Assembly: GCA_021234155.1 (NCBI GenBank)
Contig: JAJEKV010000062.1
Coordinates: 6,230,432 to 6,294,431, forward strand
From: Isoetes taiwanensis
Taxonomy: Eukaryota; Streptophyta; Lycopodiopsida; Isoetales; Isoetaceae
Length of the DNA stretch: 64,000 nucleotides
Direction of reading: 5' to 3'
Shown here: one piece after another, positions 45,363-53,807 of the stretch
Layout of the letters: each line of letters starts with the position of its first letter
Numbering within the stretch: position 1 is the stretch's first letter
The notes under the pieces: model-generated
The model's database searches: none
The model's input: the letters and a program-made list of their open reading frames with translations, nothing else
What the model was told of the DNA's origin: nothing
Program-made: the position numbers and the translations under genes

Positions 45363-47400
45363 ATGGCTGCCCCAAGATTTTCTACACTTCAAGCTCTCTT
45401 TGCTCCCCAAGGATCCGGCCCTTTTTGCATCGTATCCTTCTTGGCGCCCACTTTCCGCGAAGCCCTTGTTGGCCCCAATAAAGGCGTTCTTTGAGCGACA
45501 CCGACTTCACGAATTTTCTCAAATGGAACTTGGGGCTCCAAATCACGCTTGATTCTGCGGCGGTTCATCGCCAATATTGTTAACAGCCACGCAAGGGTAC
45601 ACCGCGTGGTCGATGGCACCACTATTTCATTGACTCAACACTTGATTTCTGAGGTATTTCATATTCCCTTGCACACTCCTTGTGTATCGTGGTACGCTAT
45701 ACGGGATATTGATGTCCGCGAGTTTGGTGCACCCGCTTATCACGCCAATGTCCATCGTCCGACCAATATCGACAAGCCTCATGAGACCTTTGTAAAATTT
45801 TTTGTGGCGCCAAATTCCTTGGGTATTCTATCAAGAACACCCATATCAATAAGCCTTTCTATAACCTGGTCCTTCTTGCTACACACTCCAAGCACCACAT
45901 AGATTGGCCCCAAATGATGTTCTATCGTCTTCTCCAAGAAATGGACCGCCGGGTACCACTTCCATTTTGAAGTTTACGTGGGAGGGCACTTTCAAGCCCT
46001 CATCGTCATTACTTCCCTCCCACACCACCAAATTCTCATACTTCCACTTTCGGCTCCCTTCGGTCAATCACCAAGTTGGCACATCGCGCCCATCTTCCCC
46101 GGTCATGACCACGGTCACACTCATGTCATTTGTCTCTTCCTCCTTCCACACCATCCACTTCACACCATTTTTCACAAACCTCCCACACCGGGCAGCGACC
46201 AATTCCACCACCACAACACCCTCGTCGGTTGTTGTATCGATGTCGCCGGGATGCTCAAGGCTGGCGCACTTAAATTCTGAGGAATCCCAAGGCGCTCTTA
46301 TGGCGGGGTTCAGGCACTAGAGGCCTCGATCGCTACACCAAGACCTTCAAGGCGCAAGCGCCCAAGTTGCAACTTTGGAGGCCAAACTTCAAGACAAGCA
46401 TGAAGCTCTCTTTACAGGGCTCATGGGATCTCAAAGTACACAAGCTCAAGTCGACCAACTCGCAGATCAGGCGGGCTCGACTCGGTCAGAAATTGGGAGA
46501 CTCTATTGGAGCACAACAAGTCCAAAGCTGCTCTCACAGTACCAAGGATGAAGATATTGCTAAACTCAATGCCTTGTACTTTCGGGCGTGTGAAAACTTC
46601 CGCACTCAAGTTCAAAATCTTTCAGCGAGATGCTCAAGTTGCCTCCTTGGCGGCCGGCTTTCTCCACGGACCTCTCGGATCACCTCTCTTCAAGATCGGC
46701 TTCGAGGAGGTGCGGCTTGAGAAAATACTTCGATGCCGAGGAGATTGCGGGTGCTTCGTCTCAATACAGGAAATCTTCCTCCGAGTCAATCCTTCGAGGC
46801 GGGTAAAGTGACGATCCGCCTCCTACTTGAAAAGGAAAATAGGATCCGTGATCTCGAACAGCAGTTGCGGCAAGCTATTGATCTGTGGGTTGGGGGCTCA
46901 AACCAAACTTGGCCCGGACTTCAATTCTTCACCCGAGAATGCCGGTGGACTTCCGGCTCCCTCGCTATCATGATTATGTGGTTGCTTTCGGCGCCACCTC
47001 TTCCTTTCAAAGTGGCACTATGGTGATGGCCACAATGGATATCCCGGCGATTGCTGATTTTTCTCGGTTGGCGGAACTCTCCATTGAAGACAAAGGGTTG
47101 TGTTGTGCCCTTGTTGTCTTTGATCTCATACAACTGTGCGATCAGGCTTTCTCACTTTCCGTGGTTCAGCCCATGGCTTATATTTTTCATGATTTCTATC
47201 TGGGTGATACGGGGAAAATTTTGGCAATGGGCCCGCCAAGCTTTGTTCGGGGTGACCCCACTGCGCAATGGGTGCTTGGGGATAACAATCCATATCTTGC
47301 GGATCTGCTCGGACCAAAACTTTTCATCGAGGGGTACATGCATGCAGGCTTGCCAATCATTTATCTCTCGGCAAGGCGAAGCGGCTGCAACAAATAAGGA
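45363..47400 (+). pseudogene. Element 3 accessory ORF region 3' of pol (Athila env position)
   Basis: Frames here may be one former gene. It starts MAAPRFSTLQALFAPQ at 45363. At 45549-45690 it reads RRFIANIVNSHARVHRVVDG and LISEVFHIPLHTP, which resembles the plant transposon-associated PF20167 pattern (YAN..V....V RG...F....I...L.LP). A Gln/Lys-rich helical part follows near 46350-46450, then MVMATMDIPAIADFSRLAEL and WVLGDNNPYLADLLGP at 47021-47397. Athila elements carry an env-like or accessory ORF at this place. The PF20167 match is from memory of the pattern and is tentative; no signal peptide or membrane segment is evident. Confidence 0.45.
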
Positions 47401-48304
47401 AGTATCTAGGACATCGAAGATCTTCCCTATGCACAAAGTCTATATGTGCGACACCTCATTGGTTACAATCGATTCTGAGGCTCTGTTGGATAGCAAGGCG
47501 GTCCCCACCAGGGATGGGATAGCCCTCTGTCAACTCTCGGACTCTACGCTTCTCTTTGGGATGGTGTCGGGCACTTGATCCGATCTTGTCGATCAATTGA
47601 GGGGAGGCGGCTTTCGGCACGCCCCACGGGCATGGTTCCTTCTCCCTATGCTTCCCAGGTGTACATCCCGCCCGGGTTCGACTTCGATTGGCCTTCCTTT
47701 TTGGACCAAGGTCATGGATGGTCATGCGGGGGTGGACACCACCTCGGATCTCGGCCGGATCTCGGTGGGATCACGTTTTGTTCGCCCGATCACATTGGGA
47801 AGAAGGTGCTACTACGGACAACACCACAAATTGGATCTACATTGCTAATGGCGTGGTTGGCAGCGCCCGCGGATGCGCTTCATGGTCTCAACACCTTCTT
47901 GCGAGCGCCTCCACCTCACGATCCTTACGTCCATCTTCAAAGCGGGCTTTTTCGCGCCCTCAAATGCATTTTGCTTAGCTCCTTAAATCGGCGTCCATTT
48001 TTCTTTGCAATCAAATGCCCGGCGTCGGTGCTTTTGGCCTTGATTTTGTCTCCTCATGGAGTGTCGGTACATTTCTTGAGGCCCGCGGCGCACTTTGAAG
48101 ACATGAATGCGGCTCGTTTTTCTTATTGATCTTTGATCACGCCCTTGGCAAGACACACCTCAAGCTCTTCAATCCGCCAAGATCTCATCGGCCCGGTACC
48201 ATAATGGGGCCCGTCCTCACTCAGTGAGGATCACTTTCAGCCCGATGGCTTCCGCCCTCCGGCGCTTCCTCCTTTTCTTCACTCGAGTGTCGTTTGGTGG
48301 GGAG
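47401..48304 (+). other. Element 3 3' region and polypurine tract
   Basis: There are scattered open frames without recognisable content. The last 11 bases, TTGGTGGGGAG at 48294-48304, are the polypurine tract that precedes the 3' LTR. Confidence 0.6.
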
Positions 48305-48885
48305 TGTTAGTCTGTGCCTCTGATGCAGGACTATTAATACATCGTCCGGACCAGGTCAAGCTCAAAGATCCTCGATCAACCCACGGGTGGACATCCAAGC
48401 ATCCCATGAGAAGACTAAGCGAGCCACTTGATCAAAGCCTTTGGCGGTCAACAAAGGCGCCCGCTCGGACAAATGCGCCCGGAATCCACACGCGTCGGCG
48501 TCGAGCGTGATTTTAGGCACTTCAAGAGGCACCGCCAACTTTCTGCAAATCAGGCCTCCTTCGAGAGTCGGCACCGAGATCAGTCGAGAGTGTCTATATT
48601 GGGCCCAAGGCCATTGTACTATATATATGAGTAGAGTTAGCTCATAAGTTTTTTAGATGAGTTTTGAGTCTTGTCTCCTTCGGTTTTTCTCTCTATTCGA
48701 GAGCTCATGTATTTTCATCATTGATATCAAGGAAGCTTATCATCTTTCTTTCATTTTGTTACGTTCTCTTCTTTTTCTTCTCTTTCAACCCAAATCCCGC
48801 GTGACATAGTCCCCGGACTCTCTGTTAGATCCACGGGTCCTCCGAGGGAGCTGTCTTCGGGAGTTCGAACCCCGGACCCCAAACA
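48305..48885 (+). repeat. Element 3 3' LTR
   Basis: 581 bp from TGTTAGTCTG to CCCCAAACA, followed by the TTCTT duplication. Confidence 0.93.
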
Positions 48886-48890
48886 TTCTT

Positions 48891-50271
48891 CTACCTGGCG
48901 CCGGAGGTGTAAGGCTGCGGTCCTTGCCAATCTTCCCTGTATGATGCATAAGGTATGGCGAAGTCGAAAACATCGAGTGCTACCGCTCTCTTCACCGGGG
49001 ATGGCATACTGGGTGTTGGGAGCTAGCCAGAAACATGCGGGCCAAAGCACGAGGCGCAATTAGCATCGATACTCCTTCCTGCGCCCACGGGGGTGAATTT
49101 GCGATGTGAATTGCGGCTATTCTTCCATCCATTAGCGGGGAAGGTATCACATAGCGACACGTGGATTTATTGTGGTGGCGAATCGCCTCCTCGGCCTCGG
49201 ATCTATAATGCAGCAGGCATAGTCATCGACCTCCAGTGGTGAGCTCCTGTAATCTCATTTGCTGAAGGCTCTCCTTAGGTCGAACTTCGCCTCTTGGCGT
49301 TGTCGAAGCTTGCGTTTAAGATGTTGAAGGGTGTGGCGGATCCCCATCGTTCTGAGCAAGGAACTCTTCCTCTGGTCGGTAGTTCGGCGCCTCCATAATC
49401 ATGCGATGTTGATATAGGCTTGAATGCCGAAGGTGGACTCTCCGGTATAAGTGTCGGCTTCCCTTACTTGGAGTGGGAAGTGGAGCTCCGGGCGATGAAG
49501 TCGTCAGGTGCGTTCTCGGGAGTTGGTGCGGCAACTTCGTCGGTCGATACTCCCTTTCCACTCACTCCGGGAGTTCTGGATGTCGGCTTAAGAGCAAATA
49601 CTCTTAAGCCTTCGGCGATGATGGGGGCTAGGCTTGTGATATCTAGCCCAAGGGGTGGCGGCGATCCTAAGAGTTTCTTGGAGCTTCTTTGAAGTCTTGC
49701 AACTCTTGTTACGCTTAGTCATTTTGCTCTTTCGCTGGCTCGAGCTCGACGTAGTCCTCATCTCCTTCCTCACTTTCTTCGTCTTCTTCTCTTCCTTCTT
49801 GCTCCTGTTCGTACTGTAAAAGGAGCTGCTCTGCTGCTGCTGTGGCTAATGGGTCCACATCCATGGGAGGGATGGAGGTTTCTCCCATGGGGTTCTCGAC
49901 GCGAGTGGGTAAGAAAAATGGCTAAAGCGGCGTGATTGAAGAAGTACTTGGTCCTGTTGTGATCGGGACCATTGGCTCAGCATCTTGCCCGGGGCCTTGT
50001 TTAGAGGTACTTGGCAATGTTTGGGACATCGCCTAAGGCTGCTTGAAGGGATTGCCTAGGAACAAAGTAGCCTATGCAAGGCGGGAGCTGCACTAATGAT
50101 GGCTCTACCCTAGCTTGAAATTCAGACAGGACTCTGCTATATGCTGGGGTTGCGTGCAAGGTTGCTTGGACATCTATCTCTTTCCGGAAGACTTGGAAAA
50201 TTTCATTGACGTCAGCCTCTAAGAAGATGGCGCCGGTATTTGTACCATCGCCTGAAATCAGAGGTTGCCAT
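48891..50271 (-). pseudogene. Element 2 ORF2, N-terminal and middle parts
   Basis: The likely start is the Met at 50271 (MATSDFRRWYKYRRH), matching MAHPTLQQWYLDGEHW in C. TPAYSRVLSEF matches HPDYAAFLQFY. Farther on, MDGRIAAIHI, QEGVSMLIAP and GRLARTAALHL match the relic at 6067-6709. Several frameshifts occur, and element 3 interrupts the gene at 48890; its end is at 40418-40548. As in C, it lies downstream of the H3 segment and upstream of gag. Confidence 0.7.
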
Positions 50272-50997
50272 GAGTCTAGCGAGGAAGAGACTAGTAAACG
50301 GATGCAAGAGCGCCTCAGGGAGCTGAGAAATCGGCTAAGGGGGCAGGAGCAAACTCGTAGGGTGCTACGTAAGAAATGAGGGGCCTATTTATAGAAAAAG
50401 GGAAAAAAACCCTAATTTTTGGGTGACTTGGAAAATTCCTAGAGTTGGGCAATTCTAGCTTATATTGAGGTCTAAATGGAAATTGGAAGGCTAATTTAGG
50501 GGTTTGAGCATGAGTGGGTTACCTAAAGATCCTAACATATCAAGTTGGAGATCATTTGGATAAGTTATGGTGAAGAAATGGTAGGAGGTCTCACAGGTAG
50601 CGCCTCGTTCAAATGCTACACTTTAGTTTCTTTACCAGGCGCGACGTGTGAGACATCAGTCCCATTTTGATCATAACATGTCCAATTTGGGTAGACTAAG
50701 GGTGTAAGGATGACAGACTCATCAAATTAGGCAGAATTGACCCCTTACTTGGTCAATTTGGAGCTGTTTTGGGTAAATTTGGGCAAGGTCTCACAGCTAG
50801 CGCCTCGTCCAAAAACTAAACTTTAGTTTCTTGACCAGGCGCGACATGTGAGACATCACACTTTTCGGTCTACAAATGTCCTATTTTACTACAACAAAAA
50901 CTAAAACCTGCTAACTTGTCCTAATTAAACAAGTTTAGACACATAAAGTACTCAAGATTGATTTATATTACAAAAATTTTGATTATGTACAAAATGT
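50272..50997 (-). other. Element 2 spacer between H3 fragment and ORF2, with two hairpins
   Basis: No coding sequence was seen. Two 67-bp hairpins 200 bp apart lie at 50588-50654 and 50788-50854. The spacer is 0.73 kb here against 0.27 kb in C. Confidence 0.6.
50588..50854. repeat. Two 67-bp hairpins, 200-bp period
   Basis: Arms are GTCTCACAGGTAGCGCC/GGCGCGACGTGTGAGAC at 50588-50654 and GTCTCACAGCTAGCGCC/GGCGCGACATGTGAGAC at 50788-50854. Each arm is 17 nt and each loop 33 nt. The size and spacing match the hairpin units at 34801-36449, though the arm sequence differs (shared positions TCACA and GCG). Confidence 0.85.
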
Positions 50998-51132
50998 TCA
51001 TTTGGGATCTCCCTTAATTAAACTAGCTAATTGCACGTCCTTCCTCATGAGGGTTACTCGCTTCGCATGAACAGTGCAAGCTGTCGAGTCTTCAAAATGT
51101 TGCACTATCCTCTGCTCAGCCGCTTCCTGCAG
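50998..51132 (-). pseudogene. Element 2 histone H3-like C-terminal fragment
   Basis: The minus strand encodes 44 residues and [19 protein letters not shown], then [18 protein letters not shown], then SLIKGDPK. This is the alpha-2/alpha-3 end of histone H3. About 25 of 44 positions match canonical H3, including LQEAAE, FED, HAKRVT, KD and QLA. There is no stop inside. It starts at CTGCAG exactly where the copia A LTR piece begins (51133), so the N-terminal part was lost in the deletion. It lies upstream of ORF2, as the H3 core does in C. Confidence 0.88.
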
Positions 51133-51372
51133 TGAGAAAAACAATCGAACTAATATCCCACATGCTTAGAGTACTTTTCGAGCTCCTCAACCATTGAACT
51201 TATTATTTCGTGCTTTTTCAATAACCTTAGCAAAACTAGTTCACCAAGTAAACCTAAGATCAAATCATGAACATAGTCTAGTCTCTGACCCTGCAAGTAC
51301 ATCATGAGTTGATCTGACAACCTCTGTAGGCTGTAGAGTTTATTTGAACTTATTACATGACGACTTACTTCA
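51133..51372 (-). repeat. Copia A 5' LTR, piece 2
   Basis: These 240 bp match 12421-12660 with three substitutions. They end ACTTACTTCA and are followed by CCTCT, the target duplication of copia A. The open frame inside is LTR sequence and not a gene. Confidence 0.92.
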
Positions 51373-51895
51373 CCTCTACCCGACCACTTGGCCATCCCAA
51401 GTGAGGGCTAACGGAGGGCTCTACCGATGAAGCAGTCATATGTTACAGGTGCTTCCACGGGTGGCCATTTTTACGGACTCCTGACAGATATCCATGAGCA
51501 CGGGGGTACCGTCGATAGCATGCCCGGGGCATAGTGGCTATGCGGCGGACCATAAGCTCGTAATCGGGCTATGGAAACGTTCCGGGGCTAGCAAAGTTGG
51601 CCCTAGGGGCGCAACATTTAATGTTATGAATAAAACATTAGCTATGGTTCTTTCATTAATATTAATGTTAAAGGAAGCCACATGGCATGTTAGCATTGGT
51701 TCGAATGGGCCAATAAGGAAATAGCTTGGAAAAGTTCGAATGCCTTTCTGATACAAGGCTGGGCGAACTGCAGCTGGCCGGATTCCTCTCTTAGATCGCA
51801 TGCCAGGGCATGATTGGCACCTGGATGTGATCGAAATTGATAGTTTGTGCATGCTAGAGCACAAATCGATCCTATTTAAAGCAAAAAAGGGTGCT
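51373..51895. other. Outer-layer DNA right of copia A; no gene seen
   Basis: It starts with the CCTCT duplication and continues the sequence left of 11930. A part near 51640-51715 (AT-rich, then AAGGAAGCCACATGGC) faintly resembles the AT-rich part of the chromovirus LTR near 15700-15760, so it may be an old LTR. No ORF worth calling. Confidence 0.5.
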
Positions 51896-52486
51896 TGTTA
51901 GTTCCTGTGCCTCCTGGTTCAGGACTATTCATGCATACGACTGACCAGGTCAAGCTCAAGGATCCACAGACAGGCACGGGTCAGCCGTCAAAAGCCCAGC
52001 AAAAGACCAAGCAGCAGACCACGCAGTCAAAGCCTGGGTCTGCTACCAAGAGGCGCCGCGACAAGTGATGACCCGTCACCGCCCGTGTCAGCGTCAGCGT
52101 GATTCTAGGCATTTCAAGAGGCACCGCCAACATTCCTGCAAATCAGGCCTCCTTCCAGGAGTCGGCACCGAGATCAGTCCGAGTGTCTATATTGGGCCAG
52201 AGGCCATTGTACTATATATATGAGTAGAGCTAGCACATGAGTTTCAGATGAGTTTTGAGTCTTGTCTCTCTTCAGTCTTCTCTCAATTGCGAGAGCTCAT
52301 GTATGTTCATCATTGATATCAAGGAAGCTTATCATTTTCCTCTCATTGTTCTCTTTTGTTACGTTTTTTCTTCTTCTTGTTCTTCTCTTGCAAATCCCGG
52401 CGTGACATAGTCCCGGATTCTCTGTTAGATCCAAGGGTCCTCACAGATGGTCGTCTTTGAGGAGTTCCCGAACCGGACCCCAAACA
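51896..52486 (+). repeat. Element 4 5' LTR (591 bp)
   Basis: TGTTAGTTCCTG to CCCAAACA, matching both element 3 LTRs. A TATA box candidate lies near 52213. The bases after it (TTTGCGCTGCCGGG) resemble the tRNA-Asp primer site used by Athila elements, but imperfectly. Confidence 0.92.
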
Positions 52487-53807
52487 CATTTGCGCTGCCG
52501 GGTTCGATTCGATTTTCCTTTCTTCATGTCGCCATGTGCGTAGAAACTTCACGCCCGGAAGAACTTCTTTCCCAGGCGGCGTCTCGCTTTGAGCTTGGCC
52601 ATCATCGGCGGGAAGCTGCTCGTGACATGTATGGATCCGCTACGACATTGAGGGAGGCCACATTCGGTCTAGGGCTCGTTCGGTCGCCCCACCCACCCCT
52701 CGTGTCATGTCTCGCCCAAATTCTCGCCTCTAAGCGTGCAAACATTGCTCACGGCCTCGATCTCCTCATCACTATCGGGAGCCCTATCCGGCTCCAAGCT
52801 GCTCAACCTTACTTTCATACCCCGAACATGCCTTCATCCATCACTCTTACGGCCATGCGCCTCTGCCTTCACAACCATCATCTCCCTACGGGTGGATTTG
52901 GGATATCCACCGTCTCTTTTGCTCCTCCCCGGGAATTTCCCTTCCCTACCTTTCCCACCGCTCTTCCGTTTTACAATCTTACGGACCTCAAACCCAATGA
53001 TCGGGCACCTCCGGTACCCCCCACCTCAGCCACCCCTTGGTGGGGATCTTTCCAAAGACCATACCCCTCCAACTCCACCTCAATATCCTCACTATCATGT
53101 TCTGTCAGCCCAACACTTTTACCTCTACCTTTCGGACCCTTAAGCTGACTTATCCTACCTTTGGCAACATTTAAAAGGCAAACCATTAGACCAAAGTGCT
53201 CAGGGCCCATATGGAAGAATTTGAGGCTCGGGCTGTCCTAAATGGTCATGCGCAACCTCAACTGAAATTTCACATCTTTTCCACCACATGCGTGGCTCCC
53301 CTCATCAATGGCTCATGTCCAACAAAAAGCCCGGAAACAAGATTGGTCCGAAATGAAAACGCTTTTCTTTCTCACTATGGGACCATGGATGATGATCAAC
53401 TTCATCTCAAGCAACTCAATGACCTTCAACAAGAGCCCACTGAGTCCGGGATTTTGCAGATCGACTTCACATTCGCTAAGCAAACTCAAGGAGTACCCCC
53501 ACGCGAGCCGGATCTTGGTCTAGTTTCTCCAAGGACTTCCTCCATTTATCGGACTCATGATGAATACCGCTACCAAGACTTTGGGGCGGGGCTATCGATC
53601 TTGTCAATCACTTTCAAGAATGTTTCCTCCCGTGGCGTGGCTCTTCGGGAGCTCCCTTTCATTCCACACCGTCATGGTTCCCCGTGATCGCTGTTCAACC
53701 TCAACACGACAATCCGGGCGCAATGACGGTGCCATATCTCGCGCAAATATCAAGGCCACTTGGCTTAATGAGTGCAACTCCACCAATGGCCCGCCTCATT
53801 GTAAACG
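52487..53807 (+). pseudogene. Element 4 gag, N-terminal part, frameshifted
   Basis: Frames at 52447-53148 and 53196-53687 match element 3 gag pieces (KPLDQSA, HMEEFEARAVLNG, DDQLHLKQLNDLQQEP, SPRTSS.YRTHDEY). At least three shifts break it, in contrast to the clean frame that starts at 53808. Confidence 0.75.

Larger units (their letters stand above)
40549..48885 (+). mobile_element. Element 3: Athila/Tat-like gypsy element, RT-RNase H deleted (8337 bp)
   Basis: LTRs are 40549-41122 and 48305-48885, each starting TGTTAGT and ending CCCCAAACA. TTCTT is duplicated at 40544-40548 and 48886-48890. A polypurine tract TTGGTGGGGAG ends at 48304. The inside holds broken gag, a protease fragment, then integrase: RT, RNase H and the start of integrase are gone at a junction near 43655-43665. 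A 3.9-kb region with further ORF remains follows. It is the same family as element 4. It inserted into ORF2 of element 2. Confidence 0.93.
28946..51132 (-). mobile_element. Element 2: chromovirus with H3 fragment, ORF2, gag-pol and chromodomain; 5' end deleted
   Basis: On the minus strand the order is: H3-like fragment 51132-50998, leader-like spacer with hairpins, ORF2 from 50271 (split by element 3), gag 40249-39039, protease/RT/RNase H/integrase/chromodomain (split by the TIR element), polypurine tract 30535-30522, and 3' LTR 30521-28946. The insertion target is the gag of C; CAGTT at 28941-28945 should be one copy of its duplication, but the other copy went with the 5' LTR in the deletion ending at 51132/51133. 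After removing nested insertions the family is about 9.8 kb over the surviving part. Confidence 0.88.
11930..51372 (-). mobile_element. Copia A: Ty1-copia element split by 35.6 kb of nested insertions
   Basis: The left LTR (3' LTR of this minus-strand element) is 11930-12660, 731 bp, from TGTTGTTTTT to ACTTACTTCA. The purine tract GAAGGGGGAA (minus) abuts it at 12661-12670. The right LTR is present as 15292-15555 (matching 11930-12193) and 51133-51372 (matching 12421-12660 with 3 differences and no indel). CCTCT is duplicated at 11925-11929 and 51373-51377. The right LTR was entered by chromovirus C at 15556; a later deletion removed 227 bp of LTR together with the far end of the nested cargo. 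The pol gene lacks RT and RNase H, so copia A cannot be autonomous. Confidence 0.9.

Noticed and set aside
45363-46320. Retroviral envelope gene
   Set aside because: The position fits, but no signal peptide, transmembrane segment or cleavage motif can be seen, so I call it only an accessory ORF region.
51150-51395. Minus-strand 81-codon ORF, also found at about 12420-12660, as a conserved host exon or intron
   Set aside because: The shared 240 bp ends exactly at copia A LTR edges, next to its purine tract (12661) and target duplication (51373). It is LTR sequence. The GTAAGT and CTGCAG at its edges are chance.
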